Positions 1-12,137 of a stretch of DNA of 64,000 nt are shown here, piece by piece. The position numbers were made by a program, and so were the translations under genes. Position 1 is the stretch's first letter, and each line of letters begins with the position of its first letter. Below the pieces are notes generated by a model, which saw nothing but the letters and a program-made list of their open reading frames with translations, made no database searches and was not told the DNA's origin. The DNA is from Cokeromyces recurvatus (Eukaryota; Mucoromycota; Mucoromycetes; Mucorales; Mucoraceae), in the NCBI RefSeq assembly GCF_025118155.1, contig NW_026251388.1:372001-436000 (forward strand), given 5' to 3'.

Positions 1-668
1 TGCATTAGTATAATGCTTCAACCAATTATTTTGAATGGAATTTAATTTTAGAAAAAATAAGAAATAGTTTCTTATAATTCGTTGGAAAAATAATCAGGAC
101 TTTCCACCTACTTTTAATTAAATCTCTTCTTTTATTGGACAATAACGATAGCCATTATAAATTACTTTAAGAACCAAGGTTCCAACAAAGACATATTTAT
201 TTATTTTTTTTTCATTTTACAAGGTACATGACTTGAGATTTCAAATTTTACAGCAACAGTAACTACTAGTCTTTTATGAAATTATGATTTTTTTTTTTTT
301 TTTAAAAAAAAAAAGCTAACATTGACTTATAAAATGTTAATTCCATCAAGTTTAATACTACTACTTGCGATAGATGATTTTAGTATGAATACTCCCCCTT
401 TCTTTTCTCTATTGAGCTTGTTTAAATTCAAGTGAAATGGATCTTAATTATACTATAAATAAGTGTCTATAATAAAGATATATAAATAGTCTCTTCTTAT
501 TATTTATCAATTGACCTATTAAAAAGGTAAAAGGAATTTCTCGCAAGAATAATATACCTCATTTTATGGTTTTATGTATTCTTTTATTTATTTTCCTTTT
601 TTTTTCCTTTTCTTTTGTTCTTTTTAATATGTATAAAATCCTTCCCTTTTTTTTTTTTTTTTTTTTTT
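1..668. other. Intergenic, 3' flank of SAR1
   Basis: No reading frame, RNA gene or repeat family is recognisable here. The stretch is A/T rich with T runs near 288-303 and 649-670. The run at 649-670 lies directly after the SAR1 stop codon, so it is in its 3' UTR. Confidence 0.6.
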
Positions 669-1564
<896 letters not shown>

Positions 1565-1909
1565 AATTTGTAGATTAAAGATTTATCTATTTATTTTTTT
1601 TTAAAGAAAATAAAAACTAAGAAAAAGATATTCAAATTTTTTTTTTTTTTTTTCATAAATGTAATCATCATTATTTATTGTTGAAGAACTCAGTCAATAC
1701 TATAAATCATATGATTGGCTTAAAAATATTTATTTTGAATAAAGAATGATCACCATATTCAAAGCATATTATTATTATTATTATGATATGATTTTATTTT
1801 TCATTGAATAGTGTGAAATAACATAATTGATTACTTTTTTTTTTAAAAAAATTACGTAAGATTTTATACAAGATAAAATTTCACTTTGTTACAGTTGATC
1901 CAATAAATT

Positions 1910-2077
1910 ATGTCTTCCAGTGAGAACAAAATGTTGCCCAATCAGAAATAAAGTTTCGCTGCCATAGGAGTAAAACGTTGCCCTCTTAGTTCTCCTGAGA
2001 AAGCCTTTGATTATAATATCTATTACAGTCCTGACAAGATGAAGAACTCTTCTTCTCCTTTTTTTTTATTAAGATAG
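1910..2077 (+). pseudogene. Possible short coding remnant with an in-frame stop
   Basis: Starting at the ATG at 1910, a 55-codon frame runs to a TAG at 2075-2077. It is broken once by TAA at 1949-1951. The part after the stop reads like protein (for example KRCPLSSPEKAFDYNIYYSP) and is richer in G/C than its surroundings. No family is recognised. It may be a fragment of a dead gene, or chance. The rest of 1565-2140 is A/T-rich DNA with T runs and nothing else I can name; it includes the SAR1 promoter. Confidence 0.2.
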
Positions 2078-2173
2078 ATAAAACAATAAATAATATAGAT
2101 CAAACGTAAATAAACGTTATCTATTCCTCAAAAAAAAACAATGAGGGTTCATGTTTTTCAAAGAAATAGCCAA

Positions 2174-3226
2174 TCAAATGTAAAAAGTTATACGTTGTAT
2201 GTGTGGAGTACTATATGGCGTACGCGCATATACCATATAGTACTCTATACGTACAACGGACGAATGTTTTGCAGTGACTATCTTTGCATGGCTTGTTCGC
2301 ACGTAAACGTTATCGTCTATCAATTTTAAACTTTCAAATCGTAATTTTGATTGGTGAAAGAATACGATGAAGACAGTTGGGATTTGACTCTTCTTTGTTT
2401 TAGCGGCCAATTCATTGATTATACGGCATGCATTTCTGTGCACTTTGACAGTATCGTTTTCAGTCTTCTTACCATCACAGAGTGAACCGCCAAATTCAGC
2501 CAGAATAATTGGTCCCTTGAGCTTTTTTATAAAATACAATACCATCAAACCGATGATTATTTGTATAGTTGGATTGTATCTCAAACCATTTTGATGACAA
2601 TTCGGGCATGCCTCATAAGCAAAGCCCGAAGAACTGGTACAACAACCGAAGCAGCGCAGATACACTCCTAGTATTCCTTTGTTGTCAATGGACCACCAAA
2701 TTCCAAAATATTCAAGCTAAGATAACGAAAGAATAAAAAATTAATTTATGAAAAATATCCTGCATATGACATGAATAATAATATCTTACAAATTCGTCAA
2801 GATAGACTCCATGGCTAATATATCATAGTGTATACAGGCATCAAATTGGTCGAGCGGGACAGAGGATGTGCAGCTCACCATTCTTAAAGAACGGTAGGAA
2901 GGGGGACAATCTTTAATTGCTGAAGATCCCATCTCGTTCCTCCACTACATAAACCTTGTTGTCCTTCTAATTGTAAGAGCTGGTATACTTTATGGCCTAT
3001 TCTTTGTACAATTCTACATGAACTTGATTACTGCTTCCATGATGAATTTCCTCCTAATCCCGTCAATCCCGGTCTCAAGCTGTTGAATTGGTTGTCCGTA
3101 ATCAACTGATTTGTATTTAAATTGTTTCTTCTCACTTTTTTTCGCTTTATCCTCATTATATTTTCTCTTAATTCCGAAATGCTGCTCTTTTCTTTTTCTA
3201 TAATTGGCTCGAACAATACTGTACAA
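2174..3226 (-). pseudogene. Decayed or intron-split gene of unrecognised family
   Basis: Three minus-strand pieces suggest an old gene. The first (3226-3014) is Lys-rich, including KRKYNEDKAKKSEKKQ. The second (about 2988-2885) reads RIVQRIGHKVYQLLQLEG. The third (2665-2174, 163 codons) has two CxxC-like pairs (CFGCC and CPNCHQNG) and an alpha/beta-looking stretch around KVHRNACRIINELAAKTKKS. They cannot be joined confidently by splicing, because stops intervene and the frames differ. G/C content is higher than in the flanks. The overall look is of a repeated fungal accessory protein, but I cannot name it. The 3' end overlaps the hairpin at 2193-2258. Confidence 0.3.
2193..2258 (+). other. 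26-bp inverted repeat, perfectly paired as + strand RNA
   Basis: Bases 2193-2218 pair with 2233-2258 without a break if G-U pairs are allowed. The inner 13 bp (2206-2218 with 2233-2245) are exact. The outer part contains three G-U wobbles (2200/2251, 2203/2248, 2205/2246). Those wobbles become C-A mismatches in minus-strand RNA, so the pairing favours the plus strand. The loop is 14 nt and can form a few inner pairs. It lies inside a decayed minus-strand frame. It could be a small-RNA hairpin, a transposon end pair or a cruciform-forming palindrome. Confidence 0.5.
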
Positions 3227-3238
3227 TTATTTCGTCGC

Positions 3239-3278
<40 letters not shown>

Positions 3279-3537
3279 AAAAAATAAAATAAAATAAAAT
3301 AATAATAATAATAATAATAATAAAGCTCAGAATTTAATCGTATTATATAATACAAAGTCATATTTTCCTTTTCCTGACACCCCCTATTTTTTTTTTTTTT
3401 TTTGGCTTGAATTAAAAAAAAAAAAAAAAAAAAAAAAAAGACTACTTTAAGTTATTGAATAATATCTGAGGACCCTTGTTTTTTTTGGCTTAATTTTTTT
3501 CATATTATTATTTTTTTTTTTTTTTTTTTTTTTTTGC
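3227..3537. other. Homopolymer-rich spacer upstream of the AAA gene
   Basis: It holds an A run of about 37 nt at 3240-3276, a run of ATA triplets (3300-3323), a second A run (3414-3439) and a T run of about 25 nt ending just before the ATG at 3538. The last may be the pyrimidine-rich promoter or leader of the AAA ATPase gene. No genes. Confidence 0.5.
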
Positions 3538-6227
3538 ATGTCTATATTAACTCGATTAAATAAACGACTATTATTACCAACGACTACTCGGCATGCACAT
3601 AAATGGATACACACATCAGCTTATCTAAGAATACCAGTAAAGCCAGAAATAGATCCTATGGTTAATACTTCCAATTGTTCAACTCAGACCATTAAACTAG
3701 GTCGTCATCGATCAATAGGTAAATTAAAACGAAATAAAAGGATCTTGTCCACTTTACCTGGTAAATAATAATAATAAAGAATGTATAGCAGTAGAAGAGT
3801 ATATACATATATATAGTCCGTATTATTTTATTCATTTATATTTATCTTTGATATAATAGAATCGGTTCTGTCAACAAACTATATTCGACATACAGCAATA
3901 AAACCTTCACCTAATAGCGACATTTATTCTTCATTTATACCCTCCTATGTATGGAAAGAACTTGACTATAGTATTCAAGCTGGACTTGCACCAAAAGGGG
4001 TGATGGCCGCTTATAATCACACAGATCATTTAATACTTCATGTTCCAAATCCCGGAGCTTGTTATTTTCAAGATCATATCGTGCATAAGCTTGCCGCTAA
4101 AAATAAAACAAATTTACTTGTTTTGGATTCACAAGATTTTATCTTTTTAGCCCAACATTGCTTTCATCATGATGGTAATCATTATTTACAAATATATATA
4201 TATAAGGAGTTGGTGGAAAGTGTATATAAAACTAAATAGAATCCCACTCACATCATACATATATATTAGCTGCTACTTTATTACCAATGCTTTCAGCTAT
4301 AGATCCTGATTCAAATGTTTTACTTGCTTTAAAACAAGCCAATTTTAATTTAAAAAGTAACGAGAATGAGGATAATAAAGGTTTGATCGGTCGAGGAAAA
4401 GTTGGGGACGCAGTAGAGGTGTACAAGAAAGACGAAGAGAATGAAGAAGACTTGATAGATGATGAAGACGTTGAGAATGCAAATAAATTAAAGATTAAAG
4501 TAAACTCGAAACCAGTAGAAATTGACCTTAATGAAATAATGAATCATCAACATCATCATCATCATCCTATTTCACTAGAAGAAGGCAAGGATATACATCA
4601 AATATCAAAATCATTGTTAACTCGAGTATCTACGAAATACATGGAAATGTTTAGACAATTCTTATCGGAGCCTGATGGCCTTACAGCAGGGGATGCAGGA
4701 AAAATAATCTATTTAAGAGATTATGGAAATATGCAGGATGCCTTTACGAGAATTATGTTGAAATCATTGGTAATGGCTGTGGAGGGTTTAAAACAAAAGG
4801 GACATCGTCTTATGATAGTTGCTTCTTATTGTGAAAGATCTGAATCATGGTTATCAGATTATCATCAAGAAGAAGACGAAGAGAGAGAAGGAGAAAGTAG
4901 TATGACAACTGCGATCTCTAATATGCGTCCAATCTCTATACTTCCTTCATTAGAGACTGAAGATCAAATCAATCAATGGAAATCTTTAATGAAACAGGAT
5001 GAAGCAAAACGTATCGCTGAGATTAATATGAAACAACTTTTAGCCATGACTAGTCAAAAGAGTAGTTTAGAGATAAAGCCTAAAGAGCCTACTTCATTAC
5101 TCAAGGAGCTTCTCAACTTATTAGATTATGAAAGTATATCAAAGGCAATTTGGTCTCCAATTGAGGTAGATCGACGTGTGATGATAGCGATAGGTCACGC
5201 ATTAAATCGAAATAAGAAGGTGGTAGATGTAAATGATTTCAAAATAGCGCATGATATTGTTCAACACACTTTCAAGTTGAGAGAGAAAAATACAAAAGAT
5301 GTCATAGAAGCTATCACACCTACTACTGTACGTTTGACTAAAGATGGAAGTTTAGATATTGACTATTTAAAAAAAAATTGCAATGATTATGAAAGAAAGA
5401 TGATTTCAAGAATTGTAGATCCATGTAAGTCATATACATGTATATTTATATATATTTTTATATATTTATTTAATTTATATATATTTACATACATATATGT
5501 ATAGCCAAAGTCCAAGGATCCTTTAAAGATGTACGTGCTCCGATCACTACGATAGATACCCTTCAATCATTAGTTTCTTTACCTTTAAAACGTCCAGACT
5601 TGTTTAATAAAGGTATCTTGAAACGAAATTTTATTCCTGGTGTATTATTATTTGGTCCTCCCGGTACTGGCAAGGTTTGTCTTTAAATAGGAATATATAT
5701 ATACATATACTCATAAACTGACTTTTTTATCATTACTACAATAGACTATGTTAGCTAAAGCAGTAGCAAAAGATAGTGGAAGTCGAATGTTAGATATCCA
5801 AGCAAGTGATGTGTAAGTATATTGAAATAAAGTATCAATAGATAAAATAATTAATATATTTGGTATGTATTAGATATGATATGTATGTTGGTCAGGGAGA
5901 AAAAAATGTCAAGGTATTTTAGTAAATAATACAATTCTTTTTTTTTCTTTTAAGGAAAAAAAAAAGTCCAACATTTTATATTAGGCCATCTTTTCCCTTG
6001 CAAGGAAACTTTCGCCTTGTGTAATATTTATAGATGAAGTAGATAGTTTAATGAATAAGCGAGGAGGAGATTTTGCATCCAATTCACATCGAGAGATTAT
6101 TAACCAACTTATGGTTGAATGGGATGGTCTATCAAGCAATAATCAAGGTGTTATTGTAATGGCAGCAACAAATCGTCCTTATGATTTGGATGATGCTGTT
6201 CTGAGACGTATGCCTCGACGAATTTTA

Positions 6228-6286
<59 letters not shown>

Positions 6287-6680
6287 AGAAAAGATAATTA
6301 TAAATTACTTACTTTATAAATATATATATATCAAAGTTGATTTGCCAAATGAAGAAGATCGTATAGAGATCTTAAAGATATTATTACGAGATGAAGACCA
6401 TCAAGTATCAGTGAAAGAATTAGCCAAAATGACTGAACATTATTCAGGTTCAGATTTGAAAAATGTGTGTGTATCAGCTGCACTTAAAGCTGTTCAACAA
6501 GAAGCACAGAGTAAGATACCTCAAGTGCTAACAATGGAACACTTTAGAGAAGCTCTCAAGATGGTTCCTCCTAGTTCAAATGAAGATATGGATAGTTTGG
6601 TTGAAATTAGAAAATGGGATAGTAAATTTGGTGATGGAAAGAAAAAGAAGAAGACATCTATTGGCTTTTCGTCATCCTAA
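3538..6680 (+). CDS. Mitochondrial AAA ATPase, ATAD1/Msp1-like
   Basis: Eight exons (3538-3760, 3860-4174, 4270-5424, 5505-5674, 5745-5812, 5874-5913, 5985-6228, 6337-6680) give 852 aa. The N-terminus (MSILTRLNKRLLLP, then RHAHKWIHTSAYL) is basic and hydroxylated like a mitochondrial presequence. A long middle region of unknown fold follows, with an acidic patch and HHQHHHHH-like His run. The C-terminal third is one AAA module: Walker A FGPPGTGKT, Walker B FIDEVDSL, sensor 1 ATNRPYDLDDAVLRRMP with arginine fingers, and a C-terminal lid domain. ATAD1/Msp1 proteins extract mislocalised tail-anchored proteins from the outer mitochondrial membrane. This one is more than twice the length of Msp1 and belongs to the long filamentous-fungus subgroup, so its substrate is unknown. 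Intron 7 carries an A54 run (6231-6284). Confidence 0.85.
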
Positions 6681-7538
6681 GAAAAAAAAACAAAGGAAAA
6701 GCAACATAAGCTTTTTTTAGTATCCTTTCATAGGATTGTATAGATAATTTATCAGCATGTATATTAGAACCAAAGGGAAGAAGAAGAAAAAAAAAAAGAT
6801 ACAAAAGGGAGAAATTTTAGAGAGTCTTTTTTTTCTTCTTCTTCTTCTTTTTACAGACTAATAAAATAAAAGCTGTATTTGATATTAAAGTAATTTTGAA
6901 TTTAAGTTATCAAGATAAGAATTGTGATTTACTTAATAATGAATAGTCTTGAAATATTAATAATGAAAATAAAAACTAAATAATAAAACAGATCGAGATA
7001 AATTGCCTTCAAGTACTATCTTAATAAACTAACAAAAGTGGGTATACTTGTCAGATAAAAGACTATACACTAAATCATCGCAAGTAGTAGTCCAACATGT
7101 TTTGTCAGTTACTACATCTTACCTCCCTAAATTTTATTTATTCGCTTTCTAGTTCTAAAAGTCGAATTGTTTCAATTCATATGAGTATTAATATGAATTG
7201 TTAAAGAAGTGGTCTGAGATAAGATGTAAGTTAGAAAAATGCTAGTTAATAACAAAATAAAGTATGTTGAAGATAATGAAGTGTTAGATACAGTCAAGAC
7301 TAAACAGAATCAATTATAAAGTCGCTAAATTATATAAACAGTAGAGTGGGGGGGGGAAAGAGGGCTATTCATTCTATGATAATCTATCTAAAGAATAACA
7401 AAATTATATCCTAATTATACTGCTAAATATCTCTTTTATGCATCTAATAATAAGCTACAATAAAATGCTGTCATCTTTTTGTATCTGTTAGAACGTTTGG
7501 TTATGTGAAAAAAAAGTTTTTTTTTTCTCTATTTATTT
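6681..7538. other. Intergenic, start of the repeat tract
   Basis: 3' flank of the AAA gene, followed by A/T-rich DNA. A dispersed repeat copy lies at 7196-7290 (separate entry). A G9 run occurs near 7348. No coding frame is credible. Confidence 0.5.
7196..7290 (+). repeat. Dispersed repeat Y, copy 1
   Basis: About 95 bp matching 8088-8178 in direct orientation, with scattered differences. Both copies start GAATTGTTAAAGA and end GATAATGAAGTGTTAGA, with the same order of blocks between. No coding content. The two copies flank repeat unit X copy 1. Confidence 0.6.
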
Positions 7539-7950
7539 ACAATATTAAAGATGCAAGTAGTAGTCACTTGTGTAACATTTCATTATGAAAAGATATAAAA
7601 GGCACGCATGTTTAATTTCCCTCTTTTTTTTTTCTCTTTTCCTTTTTTTTTTTTCAGGAAATATGGGGAGCCTGTTTTAGGCCGGGCTATGAATAGCACT
7701 GTAAATTGCCCCGTCTGTATAGTGCCTCCCATGGCTGATGGAAGGTAACACAGGCTTATAGAATAGTGAATTTATGTTTATCGATAATAAGAGTAGTTGT
7801 TAAAAAAAAACATTAACTACAAACAATATTGGTTCATCATATACAAAAGTGTTAGACATCTGAAGATTGTTTGGTTAAATAGCCCTTCTTATTACAGTAA
7901 ACATTAAAGAAGTTAAAACGATATATGCATTATGAATGATGCTTTCAATT
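7539..7950 (+). repeat. Repeat unit X, copy 1, with conserved 96-nt core
   Basis: Direct repeat of 11549-11945. In order it contains a TATA box (TATAAAA at 7594-7600, followed by GG), a 45-nt pyrimidine tract ending TTTTTCAG, then the core (7658-7753). The core differs from copy 2 at one base, while the flanks differ at roughly one base in ten plus indels. The core is G/C rich and can fold an 8-bp stem (7696-7703 with 7718-7725, one G-U). It also looks like an exon: CAG acceptor before it, AAG|GTAACA donor at 7744/7745, 87 nt, phase-symmetric, with an open frame including NSTVNCPVCIVPPMADG. The minus strand is open too (AMGGTIQTGQFTVLFIARP). It may be an ncRNA, a transposon end or a mobile exon. 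Confidence 0.7.
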
Positions 7951-8087
7951 ATAATAAAAGTGTAAAATATCAAATGAAAAATATTATAAAATAAAAATAA
8001 TATAAAGAAAAAAGAAGTCGATGAGACTGAACAATAGTTCTATAGTCAATCACTTTATTTATGAATTTATATTGATGGTATTTATAA

Positions 8088-8178
8088 GAATTGTTAAAGA
8101 GGTTTCAGTTAAGATGTGAATCAGAAAAGTATTAGTTACAACCGAATAAGCTATGTTATAGATAATGAAGTGTTAGAA
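8088..8178 (+). repeat. Dispersed repeat Y, copy 2
   Basis: Partner of 7196-7290 (see there). It is slightly shorter and diverged, lies 0.14 kb after unit X copy 1, and is followed by the MITE-like element. Confidence 0.6.
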
Positions 8179-8255
8179 GTTTTAATATTATTTGATAAAG
8201 TGGATCAAGAGGGTTTCAGGGGGAATCAAGACAGAATTCCTTGAATAATTTTCTA

Positions 8256-8465
8256 ATCCACATGTTTAACCAAGAAACATGACATTATAAATCAGCTCAT
8301 GACAAAAAGACATTTAGAGTCTGCTTATTGTCATTGTAATTAAAACCATCAAATATGCTCAAAGTTAATAGTTCACATATAAACGGCATCCTTGTTCTTT
8401 ATCATTAGAAAATGATATTTTTGGGCTGATTTATAATGATATGTTTCTTGGTTAAATAAGTGGAT
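8256..8465. mobile_element. MITE-like element, 210 bp with 41-bp terminal inverted repeats
   Basis: Bases 8256-8296 and the reverse complement of 8425-8465 agree at 37 of 41 positions. Both ends begin ATCCAC and share TTTAACCAAGAAACAT and ATTATAAATCAGC blocks. The interior (about 128 bp) has no frame. Short size, long terminal inverted repeats and no coding capacity are the marks of a non-autonomous DNA transposon. No convincing target-site duplication is visible, so the superfamily is unknown. A partial copy is at 11975-12137. Confidence 0.65.
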
Positions 8466-10126
8466 CATAAAAGTTGTTTTTTTTTTACATTACTGAAAAT
8501 AAATCATAAAACAGCAATAGTCATTAAGCGTAATTCAAAATAGATGCAGGATACAATTCTTATAAAGATTTGTACCATACCATATATACTGTTTTATACC
8601 AGCTATTATACTATATTTAAAACGAATTACATTGTTAATATGTTCGAGTGATCTAACTCTCATGCTTAGATATATTATTTAGGCATAGGCACTAATGATT
8701 ATTTGTAGCTTCCTTTAAATAATATCAAGAAAAGTATCATCACTAACTATAACAGTATTCTCAAATCAAGATAAGATAAATAAGAACAATAACTATAGGG
8801 GCAATATTTAACTAGATAAAGCTATATTTAAACTTCTTTAATTAACAAACAAGGTTAAAAGATTCATGTATTTCTTTTGAAACTTTGTGTATGAAGAGCG
8901 AAGCTTTAATTTGAACTATTTTTTATTTACTACCACAGTAATCAAGCAAAACATGCTTAAAAGTATTTAAACACTTTTTATCAAATACTAAATAAATAGC
9001 TTTTAACTATCTTATTGAGCAGTCAGTATCTATGATCTTTTCTATATTTTTATTACACCTTTATTTTCATTGTTGTGAATACATCAACAATGGTATCATT
9101 TATAATAATCAGATGAGTTCCGTTACATGCCTATTATCTTTAGAAGGATCTAGCCAAGATTTTAAAAGTTAATTCTTGATAAAAGGAAAAAAAAAGTGAG
9201 AAGGCTCGTTTCACCTAATACTCAAGGAATTAGAGGAACTTCAAAGGTAGTTTAATTGTTTGACAGAGACATATAGAATATTCACATGCATAATTTACTT
9301 CAGAGCAAAATAAAGCAATATACATGGATACGTAAGACTTACGGTATCAATAAATATGAGAACATTTTATTCGTTTTACAACTTGACACCAGAACTTTTT
9401 TTATTCCACGTCTTTATTCGAATAAGCAATTATTAGAGAATTTTCTTTTTTAAAATTAATGGTGAACCCATGGTGTGATATTGAGCAATTGTAATGAAGC
9501 GATATTGTATTATTCAAGTATAAAAATAAAGGTAATATTTTAGCCATAATGTTATACTTCAGAAAAATTAAGGGAATACAAGTTAGAATCACTCAATTAA
9601 AGTCTGTTAGTGACAATGAAGTTTGTACAGTAAATATATTACATATTTTTACTAAACGAACAAATTTTCTTCACAAATTATATCTATGTAGAATACACTC
9701 AGATAGACACATTTGATAATGTTATCAAATGTACCTCTATGGCTTCGAAGTATACTTTATACAACATGGATAAATATAAATATTAACAAAAAAAAAACTC
9801 GTTCCATAATCTTGAAAGATATAAAGGAAAAAATATTTAATTTTATTAATATGTATAATCAGACGCGGTAAGAAAGATACATATTACATTATCACGAGCT
9901 AATATATTTGCTTTTCAAAAACCGCCTTTTTTTTTTATAAAAAAAACCTCAAATTGAGTGTTGAATGATTGTATAAGGCACATATTTTTTTTATTATATT
10001 GAATACTTTGTATTTACTATGTGTGATTTAAACTGGTGTCCTATGTGTGATTGCGCTATTTCTTACGAATCTGTGATGATAAGTACTTAAATAATTAATC
10101 TATATACTAATAAGCATTTTATTATT
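8466..10126. other. Long A/T-rich intergenic stretch
   Basis: No gene, RNA gene or tandem array could be supported. A 63-codon minus frame at 9592-9401 has random-looking composition and is not credible. The stretch may contain further unrecognised repeat debris. Confidence 0.4.
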
Positions 10127-10533
10127 AGGACTCTTTATATTGCTCTCTTATTTGTCTGTTGAAGGATACTGACTGTTATTATAATGCGATATTAAATAAA
10201 GACCCACAAATGTTTATACCGATGCCTGACATATATAATTCAACACATATAAACGATATGAATGACTCCTCCAATATGTTATTGTCTTCATCACCGCTTA
10301 GTCTATCAAAATCTGTTGATACATCAGCTTCATTTACACCAGCGTATATTAATCTAGATCAATCAATAGAAAAACTTAATAAAGCTACTATTTAAGATCA
10401 ACTAAGTCTATCATCTATAGGCTTTTCATATTGTGATTATAATGAAAATGCCTTATCAAATCAAGACAAGTACTATATCAATGATTATTCTACATCATAT
10501 TTTAATGAAGCATTAATATCTTTTTTTATTTAA

Positions 10534-11548
10534 TTAAAAACACAATAAAATAAGACATACATTTGTCCCCTCTTTTTTTTTATTTCTCTTCATTAAATAA
10601 GGTGATATTTTTACTCAAATATATGTAACAATAGAAACAAATAGGAAAAAATGATTGATTGAAATTTTATAGCCACATAAAATGTTCAGGGACAGAATTT
10701 TAATAAAAAAAACATAATGTGATTTTTATAACACGTATAAACAGCAATTAAACTAGATCTTTCACTCATAAAAAAGTAAAGATTAATAGCGACTGCTTAA
10801 ATACATAGCACTTGAATATACTGTATTGCCCTAATCAATCAAGATGAGCAACACTCTATAATAAGTAAAAAGGAAAAAAAAAGCAAATATATGAACAAAC
10901 TGCAAGAGGTATAAATATATTAACGTTACTATGAAAATAACTATTTCAACAATTGGGCTTCAGGGGTAATTAAAGAATGAGTGAATGCACTACAAAGTAA
11001 ACAGTTTATTTTTTATGTATTATAACATATACAGTAAATCAATGGGAAAATCTATAAAGAGACAGCTTTAAAGACCTTTGTATTTATACTAGAAAACTCG
11101 TTTAATATGTACGAGTTTTTAATATGGAGAGATAGCTGAAGGTAGCAGTATATATAGGGAGACATTCAAACGAACTTAGTCGAATCAGGTTTATGATTAG
11201 ATGATAACTGTACAACTTAGGTTTATTATTATAAGGCAAACCTTTACTTGTTTTTATAATTACTCAGAATTCTCTTTTCCTGTTGCTCATATCAGCATCG
11301 TAAAGAATAAAGTATTGAAATATAGCATTTCATTCTACAATTAATTTTTTGTCATCAAATAAGCGCTATAAACATTTAAATCTTTAAATTTAAGAAGGTC
11401 TTCTTTTTTCTTAGCAAATCTTATTGTTTCATTTACATTTTCGTCAGAATCATATCATTCACCTATCTCAAAGCAAAGTCGAAAATCTATCTAATAAAGC
11501 ATATAAAATAAAATATTAGTATATGTTTACGTGTATTATTCAGTTATA
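10534..11548. other. A/T-rich stretch inside the broken gene region
   Basis: No frame or RNA gene is supported. It lies between coding-like piece 1 and repeat unit X copy 2. Confidence 0.4.
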
Positions 11549-11945
11549 ATATTAAAGATACAAATAGTAGTCACTCGTGTAACAATTCATTATAAAACGA
11601 TATAAAAGGTACGCATGTTTAATTTCCCTCTTTTTTTTTCTTTTTTCCCTTTTTTTTTTCAGGAAATGTGGGGAGCCTGTTTTAGGCCGGGCTATGAATA
11701 GCACTGTAAATTGCCCCGTCTGTATAGTGCCTCCCATGGCTGATGGAAGGTAACACAGACTCATAGAATGTTTATTGATAATAAGAGCAGTTGTTTAAAA
11801 AAAAACCATAAACTACAAACAATATTAGTTCATCATATACAAAAGTGTTAGACATCTGAAGATTGTTTAGTTAAATAGCCCTTCTTATTACAGTAAACAT
11901 TAAAGAAGTTAAAACGATATATGCATTATAGATGATACTATTATC
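11549..11945 (+). repeat. Repeat unit X, copy 2, with conserved 96-nt core
   Basis: Second copy of the unit at 7539-7950. The TATA box is TATAAAA at 11601-11607 followed by GG. The pyrimidine tract ends in CAG at 11660-11662 and the core is 11663-11758. Only one core base differs (A to G at the fifth or sixth core position, Tyr to Cys in the open plus frame). The 7-bp outer pairing AGCCTGT/ACAGGCT of copy 1 is broken here (ACAGACT), while the inner 8-bp stem is intact. The minus-strand 70-codon frame over this unit (11764-11552) is the other open reading of the same core. Confidence 0.7.
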
Positions 11946-11974
11946 TTTAACAAAAACGAGTAGGCCTTAGTAGA

Positions 11975-12137
11975 TTCATTAACAGTGTCTGCTCATTGTC
12001 ATTGTAAATAAAACCATTGAATAAGCTCAAAACTGGCAGTTTATATATAAATTATATCCCTATTCATTATCATTAGAAAAAGATCTTTTGATCTGATTTA
12101 TAATGATATGTTTCTTTATTAAATAAGCGAATCATAA
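11975..12137 (+). repeat. Partial, diverged copy of the MITE-like element
   Basis: It matches the interior and right arm of the 8256-8465 element (GTCTGCTCATTGTCATTGTA near the left edge, TTTATAATGATATGTTTCTT at the right arm). The left inverted repeat is missing. It directly follows unit X copy 2, whereas copy 1 of X and the full element are about 300 bp apart. Confidence 0.55.

Noticed and set aside
2141..2329. 62-codon plus frame over the hairpin
   Set aside because: Its composition is random and it spans both hairpin arms; the minus frame is longer and more protein-like.
7562..7756. Pol III gene with A/B boxes in repeat unit X
   Set aside because: TGGCTGATGGA is close to an A box, but there is no B box and no T-run terminator right after the core. 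A TATA-driven transcript stays possible.
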